Origin: Plantactinospora endophytica
GTDB taxonomy: Bacteria; Actinomycetota; Actinomycetes; Mycobacteriales; Micromonosporaceae
Reading direction: 5' to 3'
Length of the DNA: 64,000 nt
NCBI RefSeq assembly: GCF_016862915.1
Contig: NZ_BONW01000044.1
Location: 1 to 64,000, forward strand
Part shown: positions 41,018 through 53,316 of the stretch, piece after piece
Numbering within the stretch: position 1 is the stretch's first letter
How the letters are laid out: each line of letters begins with the position of its first letter
Program-made: the position numbers and the translations under genes
Notes under the pieces: model-generated
Seen by the model: the letters and a program-made list of their open reading frames with translations, nothing else
What the model was told of the DNA's origin: nothing
Databases searched by the model: none

Positions 41018-41770
41018 TCAGCCGTCCGTGGCCGTCGCGACCGCGTCGTGATGCGCCAGTACGCCCCGGGCGGCGGCCAGAGCGGTCTCCGCCTCCGGTG
41101 TGCGCGCGCCGGCCGAGCGGACCACGGTACGTAAGTGCTGGTCAACCGCGTCCGCGAGGTGGCGCCAGCGGGCTGGGCGCCCGGTCGCCGGGTCGAGTAC
41201 CGAGCCGGAGTCGCGGGACCGCAGCGTCTCGGCGAGGGCGGCGTCCAGCCCGCGTACCGCCCGGTCCAGGGACTCGGCGGACCCGTCCGGGGCGGTGTAG
41301 CCGGGTGCCTGGTCGAGCACCATCCGGAAGACCGTGACCAGGTCGTCGGCGTGCCCGGAGACCCAGCGCCGGGTCCGGTGGATCCGGCCGAGTTCGGGCC
41401 AGCGCTTCCGGGCCGCCTGTCGGGTGCTGCCGGTCGACTCCCCCAGGTCGGCCAGGCTGGCGCCCAGCCACACCGCGTCCGCCGCGTCCTCGGCGGCACA
41501 CCTGGTCGCCACCTCGGCGAGCAGCGCCTGCGCGGCCTGGCCGGCCCGGACCCGGCGCAGGTACGCCGCCCGGCGGAGCCGCTCGTCGTCGACGTCCCCG
41601 GGCTTCGCCGCACCGTCGGCCAGATCGTCGTCCGGATCGTCGGACGCCGGCTGCTCGGCCAGCGTCGTGATGATCCGCCGACTGAACTCCTCGACCAGAC
41701 CGGTGAGTTCGTCGTACTCCCGCTCGGAGAGCTGGTCGAACGATGCTTCCATCCGGCGTACCCGGGCCAT
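41018..41770 (-). CDS. Unknown 250-residue protein, probable DNA-binding regulator
   Basis: It is mostly helical. The central segment WLGASLADLGESTGSTRQAA then RKRWPELG resembles the helix-turn-helix found in short actinomycete DNA-binding proteins. I chose ATG 41770 because AGGAG stands 7 bases before it. Its promoter region contains a perfect 16-bp inverted repeat built from two AACCTGAGGTT elements, as expected for an autoregulated DNA-binding protein. The exact role is unknown. Confidence 0.6.
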   Translation of the reverse strand: MARVRRMEASFDQLSEREYDELTGLVEEFSRRIITTLAEQPASDDPDDDLADGAAKPGDVDDERLRRAAYLRRVRAGQAAQALLAEVATRCAAEDAADAVWLGASLADLGESTGSTRQAARKRWPELGRIHRTRRWVSGHADDLVTVFRMVLDQAPGYTAPDGSAESLDRAVRGLDAALAETLRSRDSGSVLDPATGRPARWRHLADAVDQHLRTVVRSAGARTPEAETALAAARGVLAHHDAVATATDG

Positions 41771-41785
41771 GGTCACACTCCTGAC

Positions 41786-41831
41786 AACCTGAGGTTTACA
41801 GCGAGAACCCTAGCACTGTAAACCTCAGGTT
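41786..41831 (-). promoter_or_regulatory. 16-bp perfect inverted repeat over the promoter of the 41770 gene
   Basis: AACCTGAGGTTTACAG (41786-41801) and CTGTAAACCTCAGGTT (41816-41831) are perfect complements with a 14-base spacer. Each arm itself contains the palindrome AACCT-G-AGGTT. On the minus strand a TTGTGA/TAGGGT pair with an 18-base spacer overlaps them. Two operators placed on each side of the start of transcription fit repression by looping or cooperative binding. Confidence 0.65.
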
Positions 41832-41866
41832 CACAACGAGGCGTCAGTGAGCCGTCGAGCCGAGCG

Positions 41867-43015
41867 TCACCGCCCGCTCAGCGAGCCGAAGAACGCGCGG
41901 ATCTCGTCGGCGAGCAGGTCCGGCTCCTCGTGTGGCATGAAGTGACCGCCCACCCCCGGCTCGCTCCACTGGCGCAGGTCCGGGCAGGCCCGCTCGGCCA
42001 GTTGCCGGGGAAAGCCCGCCATCCCCGGTTCCGTGCTCAGGGTGACCGCCACCGGCACACCAATGTCCGGCCGGGGCGCATTGTGCGGATAGTCGAGGTA
42101 CTGCCGGAACGACGAACCGACCGCACCGGTCGCCCAGTACAGGGTGATCACGGTCAACAGGGTGTCCCGGTCGAACCGGCTCGCCAGGTCGCCGTGGCAG
42201 TCGCTCCAGTCCCGGTACTTGTCGACCAGCCAGGCCGCCAGCCCGGCCGGCGAGTCCACCAGTGCCGCCGCGACGGTGTCCGGCCGGGTACCCATGATCG
42301 CGCTGTAGCCACCGTCGGTCTCGTCGTAGCGCTGCTCGGCCTCGACGAAGGCCCGCTCGGCGGAGTCGAGAGGCCGGGCGTCGAAACTCGCCGGGAAGGG
42401 CGGATGGATCAGGTGCACCCCGACGACGTGCTCCGGCCACGACGCGCCCAGCCAGCCGGCCACCGCACCACCGATGTCACCACCGAAGACGCCGTACCGC
42501 CGGTGGCCGAGCAGCTCGGTCATCAGCCGGTGCAGCGTCCGGGCCATCACGGCCCGGGTGAGCGGCTCCGCCGGCAGCTCGGAGTAGAGGAAACCGGGCA
42601 TCGACGGCACCACCACGTCGAACGCGGTGGCCGGGTCGGCGCCGTACCGGCCGGGGTCGGTCAGCCGGTCGGCCAGCGGCAACAGCTCCACGAAGCTGCT
42701 CGGCCAGCCGTGGTTCAACAACAGCGGCGGCGGCGCCGGCACCCCGGCCGGCCGCCGTCCGGGTATCCGCAGGAAATGCAGGCGCCGGCCGTCGATCTCG
42801 GCCAGATACTGCGGGTACGCGTTCAGCGCGCCCTCCCGGGCCCGCCAGTCGAAGCCGTCGGCCCAGTAGCCGACCAGCTCGCGCAGGTAGTCGGGATCGG
42901 TGCCGGCCTGCCACGGCCGGTCGGTACTGCGATCGGTGAACCGGGTACGCCGGAGCCGGTCGCGCAGGTCGTCGAGGACCGGATCGGGAATCTCGATCCG
43001 GAACGGGGAAATCAT
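41867..43015 (-). CDS. Epoxide hydrolase (EHN plus alpha/beta-hydrolase)
   Basis: This 382-residue enzyme probably opens epoxides with water. The N-terminal EHN segment (PFRIEIPDPVLDDLRDRLRR, DWRAREGALNAYPQYLAEID) is followed by the hydrolase core. The oxyanion motif is HGWPSS, the nucleophile Asp lies in FGGDIGGAV, and the catalytic His in GGHFMPHEEP. No signal peptide is present. It is transcribed alone. The natural substrate is not evident, and detoxification or secondary metabolism are both possible. Confidence 0.92.
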   Translation of the reverse strand: MISPFRIEIPDPVLDDLRDRLRRTRFTDRSTDRPWQAGTDPDYLRELVGYWADGFDWRAREGALNAYPQYLAEIDGRRLHFLRIPGRRPAGVPAPPPLLLNHGWPSSFVELLPLADRLTDPGRYGADPATAFDVVVPSMPGFLYSELPAEPLTRAVMARTLHRLMTELLGHRRYGVFGGDIGGAVAGWLGASWPEHVVGVHLIHPPFPASFDARPLDSAERAFVEAEQRYDETDGGYSAIMGTRPDTVAAALVDSPAGLAAWLVDKYRDWSDCHGDLASRFDRDTLLTVITLYWATGAVGSSFRQYLDYPHNAPRPDIGVPVAVTLSTEPGMAGFPRQLAERACPDLRQWSEPGVGGHFMPHEEPDLLADEIRAFFGSLSGR

Positions 43016-43268
43016 CGAAGTCCTCCAGTATGGAGGGCGTCATCCCCTGGCCGGTGCCGGCGCGGAACGCACCGGGGTCAGGGTCAGCGGAGACAGCTGG
43101 CCGGAGAGGACGCCCGAACGGAACGGTCGCATCGCATCGGGCTCACCTCCTCTCGGCGCTGACCGCAGGATCCTCGCACGGCCGGCAACGGCCCGCAAAC
43201 CGGTTTCCCGACCTGCCCCCGGCGCTGCTTGCAGAGCTGGAGGACCTCCGGGAGGTCCGGTGCGGCGC
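43016..43268. other. Intergenic region without a gene
   Basis: About 250 bases between argH and the epoxide hydrolase gene. I see no open frame with proper composition or a ribosome site. It must contain the epoxide hydrolase promoter and the argH 3' end. No strong hairpin was found. Confidence 0.4.
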
Positions 43269-44735
43269 TCAGCTTCGCGGTACGACCTGCTCGGTGGACC
43301 ACTCCCGCCAGCCGTCGAGCTGGTCGGTGGCGGAGACGAGCTGGTCGGCGACCGGCCCCGGCCCGGTCGAGCCGGGGGTGGTCCGGGCGGCCAGCGCGGA
43401 ACGGACCGAGAGCACGTCCCGGACACCCGGGTCGAGATGTTCGCTGACCAGCCGCAGGTCGTCGTCGGAGACCTCGTCCAGCTCACAGTTGCGGGCCACG
43501 CAGAGCGCCACCAGCCGGCCGGTCACCTCGTGCGCCTCCCGGAACGGCACGCCCTTGCGGACCAGCCAGTCGGCGACCTCGGTGGCGAGCGAGAAGCCGA
43601 CCGGCGCGGCGGCGGCGAGCCGGTCCACCCGGACCGTCATGGTGGAGATCATCCCGGCCAGTGCCGGCAGCACCAGGTCGAGCGTGTCGATCGCGTCGAA
43701 CGCCGGCTCCTTGTCCTCCTGCATGTCCCGGTCGTACGCCATCGGCAGGCCCTTGAGCATGGTCAAAACAGTGACCAGCCCGCCGATCAGCCGCCCGGAC
43801 TTGCCCCGGGCCAGCTCGGCGACGTCCGCGTTCTTCTTCTGCGGCATGATCGACGAGCCGGTGGCGAACGAGTCGTCCAGCTCGATCCAGCCGAACTCCT
43901 GCGAGGTCCACATCACCACCTCCTCGCCGATCCGGGACAGGTGCACCCCGAGCAGCGCGGTGACGAAGAGGAACTCGGCCACGAAGTCCCGGTCGGCGAC
44001 CGCGTCCATCGAGTTGGCGAACGAGGTCCGGAAGCCCAGCTCCTTGGAGACCGCCACCGGGTCGAGCGGCAGCCCCGAGCCGGCCAGCGCGCCCGCGCCG
44101 AGCGGGCTCACCGCCGCCCGGTGGTCCCAGTCGCGCAGCCGGTCCAGGTCCCGCAGCAGCGGCTGGACGTGCGCCAGCAGCCAGTGCCCGAAGGTGACCG
44201 GCTGGGCGTGCTGCACGTGGGTCATTCCCGGTGCCGGGGTCTCCAGGTTGCGGGCCGCCTGCTCGACCAGCGCGTCGGCCAGCCCGACGATCCGGGCGCC
44301 CAGCCCCCGGGCGTGGTCACGCAGATAGAGCCGCAGGTCGGTGGCGACCTGGTCGTTGCGGGACCGACCGGCCCGCAGCTTGCCGCCGAGCGTGCCGAGG
44401 CGTTCCAGCAGGCCGCGTTCGAGCGCGGTGTGCACGTCCTCGTCCTCGACGGTGGGCCGGAAGGTGCCGGTCAGCACCGCCGCCTCCAGGTCGTCCAGCG
44501 CGGCCAGCATCCGACCGAGTTCGTCCGGGTCCAGCAGGCCGGCGGCGGCCAGCACCCGGGCGTGGGCCCTGGACCCGGCCAGGTCGTACGGGGCGAGCCG
44601 CCAGTCGAACTGCACGCTGACCGACAGCCGGGCCAACGCCTCGGCCGGGCCACCGGCGAACCGGCCGCCCCACAGGCTCGTACGGTTGGTTCCGGCGCTG
44701 TTCTCGGTCAAGCTCTTGTCGTCCACGCCGAACAT
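43269..44735 (-). CDS. argH: Argininosuccinate lyase
   Basis: This is the last step of arginine synthesis: it splits argininosuccinate into arginine and fumarate. It has 488 residues. The N-terminus reads TSLWGGRFAGGPAEALARLS. The fumarase/ASL signature GSSIMPQKKNAD is intact. LRAGRSRNDQVATDLRLYLR and GMTHVQHAQPVTFGHWL are family motifs. I chose ATG 44735 behind AAGGG. The gene is 8 bases downstream of the argG remnant, so it is still transcribed with the arg operon. Confidence 0.96.
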   Translation of the reverse strand: MFGVDDKSLTENSAGTNRTSLWGGRFAGGPAEALARLSVSVQFDWRLAPYDLAGSRAHARVLAAAGLLDPDELGRMLAALDDLEAAVLTGTFRPTVEDEDVHTALERGLLERLGTLGGKLRAGRSRNDQVATDLRLYLRDHARGLGARIVGLADALVEQAARNLETPAPGMTHVQHAQPVTFGHWLLAHVQPLLRDLDRLRDWDHRAAVSPLGAGALAGSGLPLDPVAVSKELGFRTSFANSMDAVADRDFVAEFLFVTALLGVHLSRIGEEVVMWTSQEFGWIELDDSFATGSSIMPQKKNADVAELARGKSGRLIGGLVTVLTMLKGLPMAYDRDMQEDKEPAFDAIDTLDLVLPALAGMISTMTVRVDRLAAAAPVGFSLATEVADWLVRKGVPFREAHEVTGRLVALCVARNCELDEVSDDDLRLVSEHLDPGVRDVLSVRSALAARTTPGSTGPGPVADQLVSATDQLDGWREWSTEQVVPRS

Positions 44736-44743
44736 TGAACCCT

Positions 44744-44889
44744 TCACTTGTCGGAGCCGCCCAACCGGGCGTCCCGGGTCGTCGCCAGCCTGCTCGGCGC
44801 ACCCCACACCCGCACGAAGCCCCTGGCCGAACACGCAATGACGGCCGAGGTGTCCAGCCTCCCGGCGTACGCCGGTACGACGCGCCCAC

Positions 44890-44893
<4 letters not shown>
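44744..44893 (-). pseudogene. argG: argG remnant (argininosuccinate synthase), internally deleted
   Basis: This 49-codon frame sits between argR and argH, exactly where argG is expected. It starts [20 protein letters not shown], which matches the ArgG N-terminus, where the ATP-binding loop normally reads AYSGGLDTSVAI. Here SGG has become AGR, so even the loop is broken. The remaining part (ARGFVRVWGAPSRLATTRDA) may be the joined C-terminal end. A normal argG is about 400 codons, so roughly 350 are missing. The ATGA overlap with argR is preserved. A working argG may exist elsewhere. Confidence 0.7.
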
Positions 44894-47703
<2,810 letters not shown>

Positions 47704-47707
<4 letters not shown>

Positions 47708-48609
47708 GACGGGACCGCCCCGGAATCGGGAACCACCATGGTGCCGAATCCTTCCGATGTGAAAACTTCCAGCAGGGTCGAGTGCGCCACCCGACCGTCC
47801 ACCACGTGCGCGGCCGGTACCCCGCCGCTGACCGCCCGCAGGCAGGCCTCCATCTTCGGCACCATGCCCGACTCCAACTTCGGCAGCAGCGCGGCGAGCT
47901 GCCCCACGGTGATCTCGGAGACCAGGCTGTCGGTGTCCGGCCAGTCGGCGTAGAGCCCGGGTACGTCGGTCAACACCACCAGCTTGCGGGCGTTCAGCGC
48001 GACGGCCAGCGCGGCGGCTGCGGTGTCGGCATTGAGGTTGTGCAGTACGCCGTCGGCGTCCGGCGCCACGCTGGAGATCACCGGAATCCGGCCGGCCGAG
48101 ATCAGGTCGGCGACGGCGGAGACGTTCACCTCGTCCACGTCACCCACCTGGCCGATGTCGACCGGTTCGCCGTCCACGTACGCCGGCCGGCGTACCGCGG
48201 TGAAGAGCCGGGCGTCCTCGCCGGAGAGGCCGACCGCGTACGGGCCGTACTCGTTGATCAGGCCGACCAGCTCCCGGCCGACCTGACCGACCAGCACCAT
48301 CCGGACCACGTCCATCGCCTCCGGCGTGGTGACCCGCAGCCCGCCCTTGAACTCGCTGGTGATGCCGAGCCGGCGCAGCATGGCCGAGATCTGCGGCCCG
48401 CCGCCGTGCACCACCACCGGCTTCAGGCCGGCGTAACGCAGGAAGACCATGTCGGCGGCGAACGCCCGCTGCAACTCGGGCTCGACCATGGCGTTGCCGC
48501 CGTACTTCACCACGACGGTGGAGCCGGAGAAGCGGGCCAGCCAGGGCAGCGCCTCGATGAGGGTGGCCGCCTTCCGCTGCGCCTCGGTCAGGTCCCGGGT
48601 GAGAATCAT
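47704..48609 (-). CDS. argB: Acetylglutamate kinase
   Basis: This enzyme phosphorylates N-acetylglutamate, the usual arginine feedback point. It has 301 residues. The amino-acid-kinase motifs [28 protein letters not shown] and [20 protein letters not shown] are intact. ATG 48609 overlaps the argJ stop by 4 bases. I read the long frame beyond 48609 as antisense to argJ, not part of this gene. Confidence 0.96.
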
Positions 48610-49817
48610 GTCGAGTACGCCGAGTTCTCGTGCACGTACGCGTGCGACAGGTCGTTGGTCCAGATGGTCGCCTCGGCCGGGCCGGCGTGCAGGTCGATCC
48701 GGATGGTCACCTGCCGGCCCGAGAGGTCCACCTTGGCCCGGTCCTCGGCGGCGGCCCCGCCCCGGCAGACCCAGATCCCGTTGACCGCCACGTCGATGTC
48801 GTCCGGCTCGAAGGCCGCGCCGGTGGTGCCGACGGCGGCGAGGATCCGGCCCCAGTTCGGGTCGTTGCCGAAGAGCGCGGTCTTGACCAGGTTGTTCCGG
48901 GCGACGGACCGACCGACCTCGACCGCGTCGTCCTCGTCGGCCGCACCGACCACCTCGATGGCGACCTCCTTGCTCGCCCCCTCGGCATCGGCTATCAGTT
49001 GCCGGGCCAGGTCCCGGCAGGCCTCGGTGACCGCGGCGGTCAGCTCGGCCTGGCTCGGTGCGATTCCGGAGGCGCCGCTGGCCAGCAGCAGCACGGTGTC
49101 GTTCGTGGAGAGGCAGCCGTCCGAGTCGACCCGGTCGAAACTGACCCGGCAGGCTTCCCGGAGCGCCTCGTCGAGCACGGCCGGCCCGGCGATCGCGTCG
49201 GTGGTGACCACGCAGAGCATGGTGGCCAGGGCCGGCGCGAGCATGCCGGCGCCCTTGGCCATCCCGCCGACCGTCCAACCGGTACCGGCGACCACAGTGG
49301 TCTTGGAGCGGGTGTCGGTGGTCATGATCGCCTCGGCCGCCGCCAGCCCGCCGTCGACGGCCAGCTCGGCCACCGCCGCCGTGACGCCGGGCAGCAGCCG
49401 GTCCATCGGCAGCCGCTCGCCGATCAGCCCGGTCGAGCAGATCGCCACCTCCCCGGCCCCAATCGCCGGCCCACCACGGCCGGTACCGGTGCCGTCGTCA
49501 TCGCCGATGCCGATGCCGATGCCGGAGAGGGTCGCGGCGGCGTGCTCGGCGGTGGCGTGGGTGTCCTGGAAGCCGGGTGCCCCGGTGCAGGCGTTGGCGC
49601 CGCCGGAGTTGAGCACCACCGCCCGGACCAGACCGGCCCGCAACACCTGCTGACTCCAGAGCACCGGGGCCGCCTTGACCCGGTTGGCGGTGAAGACGCC
49701 GGCCGCTGCCGCGTCCGGCCCGTCGTTGACCACCAGCGCGACGTCGCGGGCACCGCCGGACTTGAGTCCGGCGGCGACGCCGGCCGCCCGGAAGCCCCGG
49801 GGTGCGGTGACGCTCAT
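48606..49817 (-). CDS. argJ: Glutamate N-acetyltransferase / amino-acid acetyltransferase
   Basis: This enzyme recycles the acetyl group from N-acetylornithine to glutamate. It has 403 residues and is an N-terminal nucleophile enzyme that cleaves itself before the Thr in [20 protein letters not shown]. Substrate motifs [13 protein letters not shown] and FGNDPNWGR are present. A loop with repeated [16 protein letters not shown] (about residues 95-112) is longer and more repetitive than usual. It is the second gene of the operon. Confidence 0.95.
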   Translation of the reverse strand: MSVTAPRGFRAAGVAAGLKSGGARDVALVVNDGPDAAAAGVFTANRVKAAPVLWSQQVLRAGLVRAVVLNSGGANACTGAPGFQDTHATAEHAAATLSGIGIGIGDDDGTGTGRGGPAIGAGEVAICSTGLIGERLPMDRLLPGVTAAVAELAVDGGLAAAEAIMTTDTRSKTTVVAGTGWTVGGMAKGAGMLAPALATMLCVVTTDAIAGPAVLDEALREACRVSFDRVDSDGCLSTNDTVLLLASGASGIAPSQAELTAAVTEACRDLARQLIADAEGASKEVAIEVVGAADEDDAVEVGRSVARNNLVKTALFGNDPNWGRILAAVGTTGAAFEPDDIDVAVNGIWVCRGGAAAEDRAKVDLSGRQVTIRIDLHAGPAEATIWTNDLSHAYVHENSAYST

Positions 49818-49950
49818 GCCATCCCTCCCTGGTCGCCCGTCAGTTCTACCGTCGTCGGTGCCTGCCGATCCATCGTCGTCGGTGCCTGCCGCGTCCGGTC
49901 GGCCGCTGCCGCGTCGCCCCCTACGGTTGCGGAGCGGCCCGCCGCCCCGG

Positions 49951-50958
49951 TCACGGTGCGACTCCGTGCACGGAGAGACCGGTGGTCTCCGGCAGCCCCA
50001 GCATCAGGTTGGCACACTGCACCGCCTGGCCGGCGGCGCCCTTGCCGAGGTTGTCGATGGCGCTGACCACGATCAGCCGACCGGAGTCGACGTCGACGGT
50101 CGCCTGCAGATGGCAGGAGTTGCTGCCCAGCGTGGCGGCGGTGTGCGGCCACCGACCTGCCGGCAGGACGTGCACGAACGGCGCGTCCGCGTACGCCTGC
50201 GCCAGCACCTCGCGCGGCTCGGCCGGGTTGTCGCCGACGGGCGGTGCGGTGACGGTGGCCAGGATGCCGCGCGGCATGGGGGCCAGGACCGGGGTGAAAG
50301 ACAGTCCGGTCGCCCCGCTGGCCTGCTTGATCTCCGGCACGTGCTGGTGTGCACCGACCTTGTAGGGCGAGAGGTCGCCCATCACCTCGCTGCCCAGCAG
50401 GTGCGGCTTGGCGGACCGGCCGGCCCCGGAGGTGCCGGAGGCGGCGACCACCACCACGTCGTCCGGCGCGGCCACCCCGGCGGCGAGCAGCGGCGCCAGG
50501 GCCAGGGTGGTGGCGACCGCGTAGCAGCCGGTTGCGGCGACCCGGGTCGCGGTGGCGATCGCCGCCCGCTGGCCGGGCAGTTCCGGGAGCCCGTAGGTCC
50601 AGGCGCCGGCATGGCTCCCGCCGTAGTAGCGGGTCCAGGCGGCGGCGTCGGTGAGCCGGTGGTCCGCGCCCAGGTCGACCAGGCGGACCCCGTCCGGCAG
50701 GGCGGCCGCCAGTGCCGCCGACTCGCCGTGCGGCAGGGCCAGGAACACCAGGTCCGCGTCGGCGAGCACCGCCGGTTCGGTCCGGCCGAAGACCAGGTCT
50801 AGGCCGGTGAGCTGCGGATGTACGGCGGCGACCGGCTGACCGGCCTGGCTGTGCGCGGTGGCGGCGACAAGGTCGAGTTCGGGGTGCCCGGCGATCAGCC
50901 GGAGCAGTTCACCGCCCGCGTAACCGCTCGCACCGGCGACCGCTACTCGAATTCCCAT
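49951..50958 (-). CDS. argC: N-acetyl-gamma-glutamyl-phosphate reductase
   Basis: This NADPH-dependent enzyme reduces N-acetylglutamyl phosphate to the semialdehyde. It has 335 residues. The nucleotide loop reads AVAGASGYAGGELLRLI, the catalytic Cys is in VAATGCYAVATTLALAP, and HQHVPEI carries the active-site His. ATG 50958 has GGAGG 5 bases before it, better than GTG 50964. It is the first gene of the arg operon. The 133-base gap to argJ contains two copies of CGTCGTCGGTGCCTGCCG, 23 bases apart. Confidence 0.96.
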   Translation of the reverse strand: MGIRVAVAGASGYAGGELLRLIAGHPELDLVAATAHSQAGQPVAAVHPQLTGLDLVFGRTEPAVLADADLVFLALPHGESAALAAALPDGVRLVDLGADHRLTDAAAWTRYYGGSHAGAWTYGLPELPGQRAAIATATRVAATGCYAVATTLALAPLLAAGVAAPDDVVVVAASGTSGAGRSAKPHLLGSEVMGDLSPYKVGAHQHVPEIKQASGATGLSFTPVLAPMPRGILATVTAPPVGDNPAEPREVLAQAYADAPFVHVLPAGRWPHTAATLGSNSCHLQATVDVDSGRLIVVSAIDNLGKGAAGQAVQCANLMLGLPETTGLSVHGVAP

Positions 50959-50968
50959 GCCCACCTCC

Positions 50969-51024
50969 GCATTTCTATGCAGAGAGCACGCTAGCAGGGA
51001 CGGGAATTGACTGCAAGTCTATGC
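50969..51024 (-). promoter_or_regulatory. arg operon promoter with two ARG-box-like sites
   Basis: On the minus strand, TTGCAG (51011-51016) and TAGCGT (50988-50993) are spaced by 17 bases. Similar imperfect palindromes lie on each side: GCATTTCTATGC (50969-50980) and GCAAGTCTATGC (51013-51024), 44 bases apart centre to centre (about four helical turns). They resemble ArgR boxes of actinomycetes and probably bind the ArgR coded in this operon. Confidence 0.65.
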
Positions 51025-51171
51025 GGTGCACTGAATGGTCTATCGCAGCAGCTGGGCTGCCGAGCTCCGACCAGCCCGGTGGTGCTTCGGCGCAGTGGGT
51101 GTCTGCGGTCGGGACTGTCGAGCTGCCCCGTCTGTGCCTCCACCGGACGCGCCGGATGTCGGACGCCCTGG

Positions 51172-52347
51172 TCAAAGGCGCAGCCGCCACAGACCCAGCC
51201 GGTCCGGAGCGGTCCGGCAGACCAGGGCGGTCGACCCGGCCCGGCAGTCCACCACGCCGGCCGGCAGGGCGCCGATGATCCGCAGTTCCGCACCGTCGGC
51301 CACGGCCAGCAGCGACCGGCCGCCGTACGCCTCCGGGCGGATCAGGATGTCCGGGGACCAGACGATCGAGTTCCATCCGTACGGCCGGGCCCGGCTCCAC
51401 TGCTCCGCACCGGTAACCGGGTCCAGGGCGACCACCCGCGACTCGCCGTCGAGGCAGGCCATGCCGGCACAGTCCCGTACCACCTCGCCGGTCCCGGCAC
51501 CCGGACGGGTCCAGCGCAGGCTCAGTCCGGGCAGGTCGTAGCCGCTGATCGTCGGCTCCTGCCCGACGGGGTGCCGCAGCACCAGCCGGTCGCCGACCAC
51601 CCGGGGATTGCTCTGCGCGTAGTCCGCCGGCGGCAGTTCCCCCGTGCCGACCAGCGCGCCGGTGGCGAGGTCGTGCAGCTCGGCCGTGACGTTGTCGTTC
51701 ACCACCAGCACCCGGTCCGGTACGCCGGGCACCGGCTGCACGACCGCGGTCGACGACAGCGGCAGCCGCCACCGCACCTCTCCGGTGGCCAGGTCCACCG
51801 CCTCGACCGCGCCCTCCAGCCGGCGACCGGCGCCGGAGACGCTGCGCACCTCGGAGACCCCGAGCCCCACCTCGCTGCCGGCGACCCGGATCACCCGGCC
51901 GGGCCGGCTCCACCGGATCTCACCGGTACGGGCCGAGCGGGCGGCGGTCACCGTACGCCGGCCGACCGAGTCCACCTCGGCGACCAGCAGGAGGTCACCG
52001 ACCCGCTCCGCGTGGTGCCGACCGGCGATGGTGACCGGTACCGTCCAGCGCCGCTCCCCGCTCGGCAGGTCGTACGCGGTGAGGGTGCTCGACCGGCCGA
52101 CCAGCGCGGCGGAGACGAGCAACACGTCGTCGGCGACGAAGTAGGTGCTCTCGGCCGGTACGTCGAGAGATCCCGTCGGCCGCAGTGCACCGCCGGGCGG
52201 GGCGGCGGCGGTGAGCCCGAAGAGCACCAGCAGGCCGGAGAACAGTCCCGCCAGCCAGCGCACCGAGACCCGGCGGGAGCCGGGCGAAGGTGGCGTCTCG
52301 GCGTCCGGCAGGCCGCGCTCCACGCCAAGGTCGATGAGCACCGTCAT
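51172..52347 (-). CDS. Membrane-anchored PQQ-like beta-propeller protein
   Basis: This 391-residue protein has a short cytoplasmic start, one helix (VRWLAGLFSGLLVLFGLTAA) and an outer domain of repeated blades of the PQQ/quinoprotein type (TAYDLPSGERRWTVPVTIAG, AVDLATGEVRWRLPLSS, ALDPVTGAEQWSRARPYGWN). It lacks the catalytic residues of PQQ dehydrogenases that I would expect, so it is probably a structural or sensing propeller. Two Cys pairs (DCAGMAC, VDCRAGSTALVC) may form disulfides outside the cell. I chose ATG 52347 with GGAG upstream. Confidence 0.75.
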   Translation of the reverse strand: MTVLIDLGVERGLPDAETPPSPGSRRVSVRWLAGLFSGLLVLFGLTAAAPPGGALRPTGSLDVPAESTYFVADDVLLVSAALVGRSSTLTAYDLPSGERRWTVPVTIAGRHHAERVGDLLLVAEVDSVGRRTVTAARSARTGEIRWSRPGRVIRVAGSEVGLGVSEVRSVSGAGRRLEGAVEAVDLATGEVRWRLPLSSTAVVQPVPGVPDRVLVVNDNVTAELHDLATGALVGTGELPPADYAQSNPRVVGDRLVLRHPVGQEPTISGYDLPGLSLRWTRPGAGTGEVVRDCAGMACLDGESRVVALDPVTGAEQWSRARPYGWNSIVWSPDILIRPEAYGGRSLLAVADGAELRIIGALPAGVVDCRAGSTALVCRTAPDRLGLWRLRL

Positions 52348-52457
52348 TCCGGCTCTCCACCTGATCTTCCGATCCGACGCGACGCTGACGGGCGCCGGCC
52401 AGCCGAGCGTAGCCGGGTTCAGCTCGACGGCAACCGGCGCACACGCCCGCCCACCTG

Positions 52458-53315
52458 CTATGCGGTCTCCTCCACCAGCCCATGCTGGCGGCGGTACGCC
52501 TGAAGCGCCACATCCCATGCCTCGGTGTACTCCGACGGCCCCATCTGGAGGTCACCGTGGCCTTTGACCGCGTACTCCAGCAGGGTGATCAGATCCGGCA
52601 CGGCCTGGTTCCGCTCCTGCACAAACTCGCCGAAGACCTTGGCGAACCGCTCACCGGTGAGCCGGGCCGCGTGGGACGTCACCGGATCCTTGTCGAGGCT
52701 CTCCAGCACGTCACGCCACCGCCTGGTCATCTCGTCGGCCTGCTCGGTCCGCAGCATCCCGAGTTCGTGTTCGCACTCCAGCCTGATCCGCTCCTCCCAG
52801 TAGGGACGGAGGCGCTCGCGTACCCGGGGGTCAGGGGTGACCCAGACGTGCACGCTGAACCGGGGTGTCGGGCCGTCGGCGCCCCGGGGCCAGCGCTGGC
52901 CACCGAGGTCGGCGTTCAGCGCCCGCTGCAGTTCGTGTGAACGGTGCGGGGCGAAGGTTCGGGCGATGGTGGCGGTCCGCTCCCGGACGAGTACGTTCGC
53001 CCAATGGCTGTGCTGGTGCACCCGGTACCGCAGCTCGTCGTAGGTGATCCGGTTCGCGGTCCAGCTGAAGACGGCCCGGATCAGGAAGTCGAAGGCGTCG
53101 CCCATCGCCGGCACCACGATCGGCTCTGGCGTCTCCCAGCGCAGTGTCACCACCTCGGGCGGTGGGGGTACCGGTGGCACCGACGGCGGAGGCGGCAGCG
53201 GCGGCCCGAACAGACGCCGCCACCAACCGACCTCGGGTTGCGACTCTGAACCGGCCGGCGGTGGCGTCGGCGGCCGACCGGCGGGGAATCCAGGTGTGAC
53301 AGGGGGAAGTGACAT
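52458..53315 (-). CDS. Unknown 285-residue protein, third gene of the cyclase/NTPase operon
   Basis: The first about 55 residues are Pro-rich (PAGRPPTPPPAGSESQPEVG). The rest is an alpha/beta domain with a long helical second half (VFSWTANRITYDELRYRVHQ, RLRPYWEERIRLECEHELGM). Some strand patterns recall SPFH/band-7 proteins, but there is no membrane helix and I do not assign it. It begins one base after the NTPase stop, so it is certainly co-transcribed and probably acts in the same system. Confidence 0.6.
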   Translation of the reverse strand: MSLPPVTPGFPAGRPPTPPPAGSESQPEVGWWRRLFGPPLPPPPSVPPVPPPPEVVTLRWETPEPIVVPAMGDAFDFLIRAVFSWTANRITYDELRYRVHQHSHWANVLVRERTATIARTFAPHRSHELQRALNADLGGQRWPRGADGPTPRFSVHVWVTPDPRVRERLRPYWEERIRLECEHELGMLRTEQADEMTRRWRDVLESLDKDPVTSHAARLTGERFAKVFGEFVQERNQAVPDLITLLEYAVKGHGDLQMGPSEYTEAWDVALQAYRRQHGLVEETA

Positions 53316-53316
53316 G

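Noticed and set aside
51007-52503. 498-codon plus-strand frame over the beta-propeller gene
   Set aside because: Arg/Gly/Pro/Gln-rich shadow frame. The minus strand has the membrane helix and propeller blades.
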